This document shows, one piece after another, positions 21,480-33,054 of a stretch of 64,000 nucleotides of DNA; positions within the stretch are counted from its first letter, which is position 1; each line of letters starts with the position of its first letter. Position numbers and translations under genes: made by a program. The notes beneath the pieces are model-generated. The model was not told the DNA's origin. It saw nothing but the letters and a program-made list of their open reading frames with translations, and did no database searches. This DNA is from Cycas panzhihuaensis. Lineage: Eukaryota; Cycadophyta. The stretch covers positions 107,701,741 through 107,765,740 of the forward strand of contig CM041465.1 of assembly GCA_023213395.1 (NCBI GenBank), given 5' to 3'.

Positions 21480-24416
21480 CTAAAAATTACTACACTCTAG
21501 TTAATACTAATGTCAAAGAGTAGGAACCTAGAGGCATAATGAAGGTTTAGTTTATCCTTGAAGGCCATCAGTATTCCTGAGTATAGGTTTGAGGGACCCA
21601 TAACATAGATGCTCCCTATCTACCTTGAAGGGTTGTGTCTTGGAATGAATGAGTTTTATGGTTAGGTGGTGAAAAGAGTTGGCATCCTCAAGTTACTGAG
21701 TAGACTAGAGAGGTCCTCTTATCCTTGTTTTGAAGGAAGTAAATGAGGGCTCCCTTTTGAAAAAGGGAATGGTATGGACAAGAAACAAATATAGAGTGAG
21801 AGGTCTAGGTTGTTTCCTTATTGCCTAAAGGGTTGCCTCTGGGGTTGTGAGAGGTAGCGAGGTTTTTCTTTAATGTAAGCTTTATGACAAGTATGATGAT
21901 TTTACTTGTTTGAATATTATCTTGTTATAAAATATGATGTTTTATATAAAATGCAAGTTGTAGATATGTTATTTGTAAAATAAAATGATTAACTAATAAT
22001 TTATAACAATCATAATCTCTCACTCTGAAACTCACTCTCTTTTACTTTGGCAAAAAGAAACTAGAAGCTATGTGCCTAAAAGAGAGTTAATTTTGCATTT
22101 GGGAAAGTTTTGAAGGAGACGAGAAGATGAATATCATTAATGCTTATACAACATTATTATTATTTTTTATTTTGCTTCCCATTTTGTCCAATAAAGAATA
22201 CACTTCTCTAATCTAGGTTTTCAAGCTTGTTTCTACATGTATATGTACATGCAAAATAGGAGATAGACCATTTTCTATTATGTCTTTTTCTTTATGGAGA
22301 GAAATGGGATATATTTCTCTTCCATGAATGCAAAGTGATATGCTATGCAAAAATAAATCCTTCACTTTTGTTACATATGTACATACAAGTGCTAACAATC
22401 AAAAGATAAGCTTGAAAGGGAATAGGTAGGAAAATAATAAGTTTGGAAGGAGTATACTTGGTTAGCAATGCTTGAAGGTAACCTTGACATAGCCCCTCCC
22501 TTGCTCTTACCTTACCAATGGTGCAAGTTCCTCCTTTGTTACAATAACTGTCAGAGACAAATGGGGCTTCCTTACCTTCCCAAAGCTCAAAGGAAATGTT
22601 GTACAAATAAGAGAAAAGGAAAGAGAAGGAAAAGTAAAATGCACACCAAAGATGTGATGCTAACTATAAACTAATATTACCTCATGATGAAGCTCTCCTC
22701 ATGCCTTCTTAGTTAGTGAATAAGAATGAGTTTTTTGCATGCAAGCACAAAGAGAAACTCTACCAACAAGAAATATGTGTAGTATATATATTTATATGAA
22801 TATTTTACAATATATTTGTTATCTCTTTTTTTTATTCAAAAGAAATAAATCAAGTGTTACTTCTCTTCTCCTCAAGTTCTAAGCATGTGAATTGTGTAAA
22901 AAGAAATGAGAAGAAGAGAATGAAAAAGAAGGTTCCCTAGAATGGCATGGCCTCCCTAAATAAGAGTGGTCTGCCAAGTGTATCAAGAAGAAGTCTTGTA
23001 ACTTTGGGCTAGGATCCAAAGGGAGAAATAGGATGTAAAGATGAAATATGAAGTCTCAAAGTTTAGCAATGGATTACTAGTTAATTGGTATGGTTCTATG
23101 GTTTGATATTGAGGAAGAAGTATGCATGTATAATGAGGTTGGGCACTTTGTGGTGTTAGGTGGGGATTACCCAATGGAAATGGGGTGAAGAAAGTCAGAA
23201 CTTGCACTTATTTTCCTTTCCTAAACTCCCTTAACTAGCTAATGCACCACTCATTTCCTTCTCTAATGCCTCGATTAATGGTGGGGAGTTTCTAGTTCAC
23301 AAAGAGTATTCTCTCCAAGGTTTTAGTGAACAAACTTAGTAAGATCTATTGGCTATTGTACCTAAACTAATATATCAAATAGAGAAAAAATGAAATAATA
23401 AAAATCAAGGAAAACTAATAAAAGCTTATATGGAAAACAAAAGAATGGTTGGGTCTTACCCATCTGAAATAAGTAGACTTAGTGATTATAAAAGAGTTTA
23501 TTGGTGAAGAATCATTGTACCTCTAAAAGGAATGCCTTTTGGGAGAATCTTTGAATGTTAATAGAGGAGAAGAGAGTCTTCTTAATTATATAAGCTAGTT
23601 AGGGAAGTCTTTTGGTGCCAAAAGCTAGAATCCCTTATACTTACTACTCCAAACTCTATTTTTTACTATCCTATCAAGAGAGAGCCTGAAGCATAAAAGA
23701 ATGAAGTGTAGAATAAACATAGACTCATGAGAATGCAAATGAAAAGTGAGTTTTTATGTTTGAATAAGTTCCCTTGACCATTCTACCTTGATCCGGGCTA
23801 GTCTTGAGGCATCAGATGTGTTAAGGAATGTATTAAATGCAAAATTGAATGTTGTTAGTCACAACTAATTATGCAATAATTACACTATGAATTTATTCAT
23901 GACACCATGAATATATCTATGGGGTGCAATAATTAGAGCAGGCTGAGATAAGAATTAATATAAGGTGGGTAGAACTCTCTATGGTATATATATAAGCTAT
24001 AAAAATTAATGATAATCAGTTGGAATTTAAACAAGAAGGATAGAAACCCACTCAAGGCTTTTGCAAACTATCCTTGAGCTACCCAAGTAGTTGATATCAT
24101 GCAATGAAGGTGGGGAGAGTACAATGAATGTATGAAAATAAGTCAAAACTTAATAGAAACTAAGCTACAAGAATATAGAATGAGTATATTGCTAACTTAG
24201 AGACCACTATGAGGGCTCTAAATGCCATTTGAGTAGAGTCCTAGTTTTCATAGGTAATAATAAGCACAAGAAATCCAAATAAAATAAGAAATCAAGCATC
24301 TAAATAGCCAAATAGGCATCATATAAAGTAATGATTGTAAGGAATGTAACAAGATATATAATAGAACACTTACCCACGTCATGAACTCTTGATCCATTCT
24401 TAGCAGGTGGGAAACA
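21480..24416 (-). repeat. Gypsy LTR, 3' LTR of element O (left end approximate)
   Basis: The minus-strand start TGTTTCCCACCTGC at 24416 is preceded by the polypurine tract in 24417-24432. Internal blocks match other family LTRs: ggggcttccttaccttccc near 22562 corresponds to 25357-25375, and the block near 21570-21600 (ggtttgagggaccc) corresponds to P2 58225-58240 in the opposite orientation. ORFs at 22213-22674 and 22983-23207 fall inside this LTR and are not genes. Confidence 0.75.
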
Positions 24417-24729
24417 TTGCTCCCTTGGTAGTAGAACTTTGTCATTCTAGAGCATAAGATGATGGTGAATACTATCAATATAAATGTCATTAGTATGAAC
24501 ACTAACCAAGAAGTAATTATATATATAACTAATGAGAATAATAAGTGTCACAATATATGTATGGATAGGAGGCACATGCTAAAAGGGGAGAGATAGGTTT
24601 GTGACCAAGTCAATCCCAAGGTGTATAACCATAAACACGAAGCCTATACAAGCAAGATAGAAATGAGGCAACTAAGGGGAATTCCCTTAGTGTTATGCTA
24701 AATGAGACACATGATCCTAAAGTAGGGTT
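24417..24729 (-). repeat. 313-bp direct repeat, left copy: gypsy 3' internal end with polypurine tract
   Basis: Identical in length to 35589-35901. I count 15 substitutions, 14 of them transitions. On the minus strand it ends in CAAGGGAGCAA directly before the LTR start at 24416. Its other end, gtagggtt, directly adjoins the GC-rich LTR. Confidence 0.92.
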
Positions 24730-27258
24730 ACGACGCCTACTCTGGGATAACCGCCTTTGGTGATAAGTAGCGGGAGAGATGGTGACGAAAGCGGTAGGAA
24801 GTGGAACCTACAAGGCAAGCAACTACCACGCAGGCGCCCGTCTTGGGAGGCCTTGAGTTCGGGATCTGCAATGGAGTATGGCTACTACTGGGTGACCCTT
24901 CACCACCTTGGATAAAGAGGCGAAGGTCGTAAGATGACCCGAGTTGGCGGCGGGACCCTCCCACCCTTGGGTGGCGGAAGGAGAGAGAAAGGACCTAGGA
25001 GGGATAGGCCAAAAGCAACCCTACACAACCTAACAGGGACACGAGCAGCGGGAGGCGAGATGCTCGTGCGGTTAGGGGAGGAAGGAAAAGTAGGGATCAA
25101 GAGGCTCCTACAACCTTTCCTACGGACGATGAGGGTGCATGCAAATGAAGTAAATACGTAACAAATAAACACAAGGTAATTTTCCTTTTAATCTTCAATG
25201 TCTTAATTACTAAGGAAGAAAAAGGAAAAGAACAAGAGTACTAAGAGGAGGAAATGTGTACAGGCCAAGGGCATGCGAGGTGATGTAGCCGCACGAGGAG
25301 TACCCAGCTCACGCAACGTATCGGATGTGAGGCGTGGCAGCGGCGAGCAGGGCTTCCTTACCTTCCAGGAAAATAAGTGCAATCTAGAAAGAAAGAAGGA
25401 AACGCTAACTAGGAAATGAGATAACGTAAGTTGTAACACATGCAAGAGGCGCTCACCGATAGAGAAATCAGCGGTAACGTTCTCCGTGTGTCTCAAATAC
25501 ACTGGCGACAAAGATCTTCCTCCTCCAAGGAGGGTACTAACATGCAACGCACAAGGTCTAACAATATATATATATCAACATAAGTCAGAATCCAAATAGG
25601 CATGCATCAATGTTAGTCCAACGAGGAGGAAATCAAGGAAAAATACTCTAAATAAAGTGGGACAACAAGGTAAGCCTCGGGTGGCCTCACCGCATAAATG
25701 GTGCCCAAACCTCTCCCCAAGAGCCACGCAGGCGTGAGGAGAAAGTCAAGACTCACGGCTAGAAAATAGTAGCAAAAAGGGGCAAGAAAGACCCAAAGAC
25801 ACCCACGGGGCACCGGGATGCTACGGGGCGCAAACCGGGTAACCGGGGGGCAAAGGCAAAGCCACGAATGGTAGTTGAGAACTACGAATGATTCCCAAAC
25901 CTGAGCAAGGGGTCCCAAATCAGCGCTGCAACTCGTGGCAGGTTTGGCAGCGACCACGGAGTCTCTAAACCCTTGTTTAGATGGCCAAGAGCAACATGAG
26001 GCGAGAGGAAGCTTTGGAGGGCTTGGAGCCACTTGGGGCGCGGGGAAGGTGGTACGGAATCCACCCAGCTCCTCTCCCAAAGCCTATGCAACCCCTCACG
26101 CCTTGGACAAAGAAACCAGTAAGAGGCAAGAGAAAGTGGAGCAAAGTCCTCGCAAAGGAAAGAGGATCAAACTTCAAGCAACAAACATGAACAAATGAAA
26201 TTTGGAGCAAGAATATTGCAAAGAACTTAACAAAAAGTAAAGAGTACCTGGGAGGAAGAGGCAAGGGGCTTGCCTCAGCCAAAGGACAATGAAGGAGGTG
26301 GAAAAACGGCCCGGATCTAGAGTAAGCGGGTTTGAGGCCTGCCACAGTATGATGGAGAACACACAAAGCGTGGGGCTCATGGGTGCTGGATAGAGGCCGT
26401 GGAAGCAGCTTCAAAGGAGCCCTCTCAGGCGCTTGAGGGGTTGAGAGAATGTCTCAACCGAGAAGGAGGCTGGTATTTGTATGAAGAGTCTTGGTCAGGT
26501 TCTTGAAGCCAGGAAGCAGAAAGGAGCGGGAGAGAGTTTTCTTGAGAGTAACTTCCAAAGTGAGTAAAAGATCCAAAAAGTCCCAAAAGATGCTTAAGTA
26601 CTAAAGCAAAACCCTAAAGTACTGTGAATAGAGGCCTTTGGAAGGGAAAAATGGCGCGAACCACGTGGCGGTTTATGATAAATGCGAAATTACCGCGGAT
26701 TTTAAAAAACAAGCAGAGGCAGTCGTACCGCGGAAATTTTAGCGATCTGGCGGATATTCCAGTGATCTGCGAAAATTCAATGATGCATGAATCACAAGAT
26801 CACGCGAAGATTACGGCGGTATGCACCAGGAGACACAAATGGGGCCAACCGGTCAGTGAGGGGCAAGCGGCGAAAAAGGCTAAAGGACAACTAAAACACC
26901 CACAGGAGCAAACAAGCCAAAGCGGGCCACGGGGGCGTAAATAGGCCCCAAATGAGGTGGCAAGCTAACCAAGCGACGATGAGACATCACACGGGTGGAG
27001 GTGGCGCAAACCCGGTGGATCCAGGAGAGAGGAGGCGGATCACGGGAAATGTCTGGTCACCGGTGCCACACTCGCTAAGAGTGTGCCCCGCTATAGTCGT
27101 CATAGGCTAAACATAGGTGTGGACGACGGCCGGGCCGCCCACAGAGTCATACGCATGCAAATATGTAGCGGACAATCGGTACACAAAAGTGATGATAATG
27201 CTAGAGACATACACGCACTTACAGGTCGGTGATTAGTATCCATTCCGGGAAGGAAACA
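24730..27258 (-). repeat. 3' LTR of the GC-rich gypsy
   Basis: Minus-strand start TGTTTCCTTCCCGG at 27258. Identical or nearly so to 33055-35588 over long AT-rich stretches (for example 25553-25720 has about one difference), but diverged by clustered indels in GC-rich motifs. The short polypurine tract before it (AAGGCG) is poorer than AAGGGGG in relatives. Several ORFs on both strands (24737-24964 to 26174-26380) lie inside and are not genes. Confidence 0.93.
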
Positions 27259-27734
27259 CGCCTTATGGCGTGAGCCTCGCTCGGGCGATCACGATGGCGA
27301 ATCTTGGCAACACAATGTCGATGTACATGTGTATATAGATATATCAATCAAGATCGGATCGGTAGGCAAGGGGTCTTTGGCGAGTGTCGTGGCGGAGCAG
27401 CGTGGATCTGGCGGCGGTGGAGACAACATAGAAACTTTATGAGCCACACGAAACCGGCGGGAGAAAGAGGCGGTGAGGGGCCCCCCACCACAATGAATGC
27501 AAAGGAGCATGCGGGACCACATGGGGAACAAATGGTGGGTACCATAGTTTTACCTCGTTAGCAACCCGATTTGGAGGTGCGAGCAAATCGTGACGGAGGC
27601 GACCAACGGCACAGGCTTGGGCGTGGAAGGCCAAGCAAGACTCGGGGCGGTCGGCCAGGCGAGGCAGTGCGGCGCTCAAGGATGAGGCGAACAAGGCTAT
27701 CCGCCTCGGCGTTGAGAGCAGGGATATCTTTGGA

Positions 27735-27995
27735 TATCAACGGAAGAGAAAGCGGGCCGGGGAGGGATCTGGCGGCGAAGCAAGAGTCCTCAGTGAGGGC
27801 ATCGCACCGGTAGACACTGGGTGAGATGAGACACCACAACTTGAGAGTCGCAGAGCAAAACAATGGGTCCGTGATGGAAGCGAAGGGCATCGGTAAGGGC
27901 TTGATGGCAATGTATACTCGGCTTCATTGTTGGTAGCCTCAGGAGGAAGATCCCAGGCGGAGGAGATCATAACGAGAAGGGTGCGGAGAATCCAC
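27735..27995 (-). pseudogene. Second (archaeal-type-like) RNase H of the GC-rich gypsy
   Basis: Minus strand: LPPEATNNEAEYT around 27905-27945, and after a frame change LLCDSQVVVSH around 27830-27860. NNEAEY and CDSQ are hallmarks of the additional RNase H carried by Tat-lineage gypsy elements. It lies downstream of the integrase C-terminus and before the polypurine tract. Aligned remnants occur in O (36370-36545) and M3 (54470-54700). The frame is broken between the two motifs by a small indel. Confidence 0.8.
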
Positions 27996-28735
27996 GCTTG
28001 GTGAAGGTCGAGTTACCGCGGCTTGGCCCGGTAAAGATGTGAACAGAACATAGGTGACACAAAATCCAAGCGAGATGATCAGCGATTAAGGCAACACTTA
28101 GAAAGCAGACAGGTGGTAGTCGAGGGTAGGAGGACCTAGCAATGAGGGTAACCAGTGCGGGGCCATAGCGGATGAACATGGATGGATAGTTTGGCGGAGG
28201 AAAGCAGGGCTTCAGGGGTCATATATAGGACCATATGATTGTACCCCGCAAGGACACCGGCTTCCAGGATGTATGATGACATGATTTTGATATGTATATA
28301 TGCATGGGGTGAGTGTTATGTTGTGTAGTAGGTGATTCATGTTATGAACATTTTATAGTATGATGCACACGTTTCCTTCCATGTATAACCACACACACCT
28401 AACAGGGCACACACCTGCAGTGAGTAGGGCGACATGGAGGTGTGAGGTTAGGAAGCGGCGGCATACATGTCTGAGGAGAGCATAACAGGATATCAGGAAG
28501 CGCCAGACAGGAAAGAGGGGCAACAATGCCCCAGCGTCCTCCGGTTGGGAGATGCCCAGCGAGAGGACCAAGGTTCCCAGGAGGATACGGGAGCAGCAGG
28601 CTCCATGAGGCAGAACCGAGAGAGACAAGCGGGGTCCATCTTAAATAGCCATTCTACACGGTAGGAAGAATGGGGACAACCTAAGATGGTAGTTTAGGCT
28701 CGTTTGGGAGGCGGGCGAGGATCGTAGAAGGGTCA
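27996..28735 (-). other. Spacer between integrase stub and second RNase H
   Basis: No recognised coding sequence. In element O the corresponding interval is about 3.7 kb and holds the plant-mobile-domain relic, absent here. Confidence 0.6.
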
Positions 28736-28935
28736 AGCGTAAAACTTCTTAAGGAACATCCCATTAACTTTCTCAAATTCGAGCCCCTCGGGTGGCTATC
28801 CTATAGGCACCATTATCGAGATTCGATAATGACAAAGGACCGACCCACGGGTTGGAATTTGGTCAAGCGGTCATGGAGATATTCGAGCTCGGCGTCGAGC
28901 TTTTCTACCTCCATCTTGGCGGTGGCGAAGCTTGG
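28736..28935 (-). pseudogene. Deletion junction: RT N-terminal stub fused to integrase C-terminal stub
   Basis: Read on the minus strand, KMEVEKLDAE corresponds to the RT opening of P2 (KVEKLLDEG, 62697-62730). It runs straight into LEYLHDRLTKFQPVGRSFVI, which corresponds to the integrase C-terminus of O (IKLEYLYDCLFKFVLKWVGP, 40450-40520). The junction is near 28885-28900. Everything between (RT catalytic core, RNase H, integrase zinc finger and DDE core) is missing, about 3 kb by comparison with relatives. A frameshift follows within the stub. Confidence 0.88.
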
Positions 28936-30180
28936 TGAAGAACCTTACAGGCGCCAGGGTGGGCGCCGGGAAGGGTGGTGAGGTTATGAGTGACAATCGG
29001 TCGATTCCCTTCATGTCGGCATAATCCCGCGAGAATGTCTCGAAATTCACGGAGCAGAAGGGAATATTCCCTAATCTCATCGGGAGGCATTCGCCCCAAC
29101 CCTAATGACCTTGCGGGCCAAGACTACGTCTTGAATTCCCCATGCACATGGCATTGCCCTCTTCAAAGTGAAGAGGGCAAGATCAACAGGAGGAGGAGGA
29201 ATAGGAGGGATCGGATCGTGGCGTGGATCCGATCGCGAGATCTTCCGGTGGCCGGCGGTGGTGACGGAAGGCGATTAGGTGCAAGGCAGCTAGGTGCTCA
29301 GTGAGGGCTTCATCATCCTCGAAATAGTCCACTCCATGGATGACCCTATTTCGAGTAGAAGAAGCTAGAAGGGAAAGAACAGCAGGGACCGGGGTGATCA
29401 TCGGATCGCTCAACTCCTTCATGGAAATCAGAAGGAAAACCGAGAAAGAGGCTCCTCGAGAGGAGGCGAAGGCAATTCCTCAAAACCATCACTGCGGGGT
29501 AATGAAAAGAAGAAGCGGCGGGCGGGTCGGCCTGAGGCGATGGTGTGTGACACATACGAGGGGCTAGTCTCCTGTGAGAGAGGTTCCAAACGAGGGCCTA
29601 GGCGAGGCAGTGCGGCCTATTGGCGCGAAGGAAAGAAATGGGGTGGAGACAACCCTCGTCTCCGTCAGCGATTCATCATCATTGAGCAGACAAGGTACCC
29701 ATAACTCCAGAAGCGCCAATAGGGGCAAAAGCGTGCGAGACTAGGAAGGGAAGATGTGGGATCTTCTTGACGGATTGGGTATACTAATTGAACAAGCCGG
29801 CGTGAGTGGGTGAACCTTGGTTTCTTAGAATTGGCATAACGAGTTTGTTTGGCAAAGGGCGTTCACGGGAACCACTCTCATTCGTCCATCATGGGCAATT
29901 TAAAATATCCCCAAAGGATCGAACACACGGCTCCCATTTGGTCGAGCCATGGGCGACCGGAAGGAGGTTGTAATCCGTCAACGTCGAGGACTACAACATC
30001 GGCAAAACGGTTTTGCCCCAAGGGTGGCGGAATCGCGACGGTCAGAGAGGGTCTTCTCGCCACGTCGTACCCTTGGCATCGCCGAGAGCAGGTTCCAAGG
30101 CGGAGATACCAAGCTCTTGCATAACACGCAAGGGCATGGCATTGACGTAAGAGCCGTTGTCGACAACGGTTCTTGGAGGG
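28936..30180 (-). pseudogene. Protease and protease-RT linker of the GC-rich gypsy
   Basis: Protease: minus strand TVVDNGSYVNAMPLRVMQE near 30120-30175, with the DNGS active-site motif at 30151-30168. Linker: VDYFEDDEALTEHL near 29310-29345, matching P2 (IGYFENNEALLEHLVGS) and P1 (VDHFENNKVILEHLVGS). Just before RT: PPDEIREYSLLLREFRDIL and YADMKGIDR near 28985-29090, matching P2 (EYTLLF, YSDMKGINPSIVTHNLTT). Alternating frames show several small indels. Confidence 0.82.
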
Positions 30181-32796
30181 TACAATCAGGCGTGTCGATC
30201 GTGATGGTGAATGGGAAGTTCCAGCAGCGTTCCGTTCACCGTGGGAGGAAGATCCTTAGGATCGAAGGAAATAGTGGGTCGCCACCTTGGGCAGCATGGC
30301 GTGGGCAGGCACATCTCCGATCCTAAAGCTTCCGGAGGAGGAGGCGTTGCTCGGGACAACTCCTCGGCGTCCATCAAGGACATTCTGCGGCGGCCGTATG
30401 GAGCTCGTCCACGACGGAGAAGGGTTTACCCTTCCGATGGGTTGGGTAAGTGCCCTTGAAAGTCGTAACGACCGGGCGCCGAGGAATAGCCTTGGGGAAA
30501 GAGGATTTCGGGAGGAAGGGTCTCGGAAGGGGATCGGAAGGAGCGGAAGAACCGGCGGCTCCATGGCTTCCTTAGCGGTTTGAGATCGGCGTAAGGCGAA
30601 AGTCGGAGTTGCTTCAAGCAGCTGAATCACCTTCTTCCCCTATTAGGTCGTGAAGGCGACAGATCTGGTGACTAGGAGAACGAGAAGAGGAAGAAGAGTT
30701 CCGGGCGCCCTTCCCTTTGTCGCGGGAAGGGCGGGGATCAGGTGATCTTCCTCGGTTACGGTTGTTCTTGGTTTGGGGGTTGCGATCACGTTCCCTAAAC
30801 ATGGGGAACGGATCCTTGTGAACGGGTTGGTCTAGATTAGGCCTTGAGGCCCGTTTGGGAGAGGAATCGCGTCGAGGGGCATCCCTTGGATCTTTGGGCC
30901 TAGCGTGAATCGTCATGGAAGCAATCCCCATGAATGGAACACCACTTCTTCTCAAGCGGAGGGTCGGACCTTCTCGCTTGGGAGGTGGCGTTCCCATTCA
31001 CAGGAAGAGGAGCTTGGGTAGTTTGTTGGACTTGTTTGTTTGAAGTAGGAGACGAAGGACCTTGAAGCTTGAGCTCCTTCATCGTGCCTCGAGCAGGCGT
31101 ATAGGCGAGTGAGGGATCTAAGGTCCTCTCGGTAGGATGAGAGGAAGACCGCGTCGGTGAGAAGGTTTAGTGTCTTTGGTAGGGGTGGTGCCTCACGGCG
31201 TTGTGAGGGCTTAAGAGGTTTCTTGAGACCGACTTGGATCTCAATAGCCTCCAACGCCAAGCACTTGGCGATCAGCGGAATCGCGTGGTCGCCCCATCTT
31301 GAGGACTTCCACGTGGACTTGGGACAAAGTGCATTGACAAGCAGTCCGCTTGACTCCTCGGGCAAAGTCGCCTTGGTGGAGTGAAGCGGATCGTGGAATC
31401 GCCGCACAAAGTCACGATTCATCTCATCGTGACCTTGTTTGAGCGAGAGAAGGATTTCATCCGCTCTCGAATGGGCGAGCTACATCAAAGTAATTGATGA
31501 ACTCGTCCACCAATTCTTTGGAATGAATAGTGAGTGGGCGGGGAGGCGATAAAACCATTTAAGGCGTCACCACCGCAAGGATCGAGGAAGAGTTTCATCA
31601 AAATATGGTCGTAAGCCCGATGTCGATGCATGCCATAGAGAAACTACGGACATGCTCATGGTCTTCTTGACGAAGTCCCATCGAATCTAGGAACTTCAGG
31701 AGGATGAGGCGGCAAGTTGGTTCGCAACGCCTCACCGAGAGAGGGTTGACCTAAAGTCCACGAAGGCGCGCCCTTGCACAGGCAAGTAGGATCAGCGAGC
31801 GTCCAGTAGGTGGCGCGCAAGGAGGCGGATGGGGTGGGACACCCATCCCTCCTTGAGCCACCCCTTGGCGACAAGGGGCGGGAAAAGGCGCCTTGGAAGG
31901 GAGTCGATTCCCTTGCGAAGGCTGGCGGATGGAACGCATTGGATGGCGGACAAGAGGGATGCGGGCAGGTTACGCCCATACAGACCACCGTGGGTGGGGC
32001 CATTCCGTATGGGTGTAGCGGATCCACCCATAAGCAGGAAGGCGGCTTCCCCTACCACCTTTGAGGTTGAGAAGTATACCACAGGGAGCGTGAAAGAAGC
32101 ACCAACGCTACTTGGGTTGGAAGATGCGTGGGAGCAGATCCCACATTTGGCGGGCTGGAAGGCTAACAGGGCGACTAGGCCTACTAGAGGCAGCATGTGC
32201 CGGATTAGGGGCGGCACAGTAGTTGGACCGGGAGGGGGTATGCTAGCCCCCAGCTGAGGGGCAGACACACCGTGAGAAGGCCCTAAGGCACTAGGGCCTT
32301 GAGACGGGATGGAAGGTGCCACACGTGCCCCCATTGCGAGGAAGCAGATGGGGTGTCTGGCGTGAGCACGAAGGGTTTGTTGTCACGGAAAGGCGGACGA
32401 GGATGAAGCGTGAGGGGAAGAGCGAGAGGAGGAAGAGGCTCCCTGGCAGGGACACCCTCAAGCCATTCGGGACGTGGTTGAGAGCATCTTGCACGGCGGC
32501 ATCCGTCGAAACCTCAAGCACGTCAGCGAGGAGTCCCCACATACCCATAAGAGGTGATCGGGACCTCGAACAAGGCATGTCCATCGAAGGTTCCTCATAA
32601 AAATCGCCCTTTGCGTGCAATCCTCGGAGGAGCGGATCCCTCTGGCGTGGGTAGAAGGATGGGAGCACAAGAAAGGTGTTGATCGATCGGGTAGTAAAAG
32701 TCGTCACCCTCTTGGGTGGACTCGGGAATAATGAAGGAAGAGCTTGGGTTTCCATAGCAAGGCGTGGTAGGTCCAATCGGAAGAGTACCCTTCCAT
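30181..32796 (-). pseudogene. Gag of the GC-rich gypsy
   Basis: Start at 32794-32796 (MEGYSSDWTYHA), aligned with MKGFPLDWAYYTYV of P2. A Pro-rich N-terminal region precedes the gag core (NLPPHPPEVPRFDGTSS, near 31690; later DEMNRDFVRRFHDPLHSTKA near 31370-31430 and VNALCPKS near 31320). The zinc knuckle CX2HX4HX4C lies at 30901-30953 (KKWCSIHGDCFHDDSR), but the last Cys codon is replaced by a stop. At least six frame changes occur, most at GC-rich motifs. The frames at 31792-32334 and 31656-32027 are parts of this gene. Gag would form the particle and package RNA. Confidence 0.85.
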
Positions 32797-33054
32797 AGTC
32801 GGATCGAGGATCCGACGAGGCAAGAAGGCTATACTCGGGGTCTTCTAACAAAGGGGTAGACCGCGCAAACGACGAGAGAAAGCAGGCGCATGCAAGGTCG
32901 GCCAAGCGATGTCGAGGAAAAGAGAAGGAATGGTATAACACGCAGCGTTGGGGGCGCCCAACGTGGAGGTCAAGACATGTATAGAAAGGATCACACGGGA
33001 GTAGCGAAACCAGCAGAAGAGGCGAGACTAGCTCCCTTCTTGGCGGTCCCAGTA
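32797..33054 (-). other. Leader with candidate primer site of the GC-rich gypsy
   Basis: Minus strand CATACTGGGACC follows the LTR end near 33055-33040; P2 has CTATACTGGGGACTCG at 58381-58396 and P1 CATATTCGGGAGCC at 45221-45234. The shared block is at the primer-site position but I cannot match it to a tRNA with confidence. Confidence 0.5.

Noticed and set aside
22213-23207. Short ORFs in the AT-rich region as small genes
   Set aside because: They fall within the 3' LTR of O and overlap on both strands.
24934-26414. Many overlapping ORFs on both strands in the GC-rich LTR
   Set aside because: They lie inside an LTR, occur on both strands, and the matching positions in the other LTR shift frame. 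No domain is visible.
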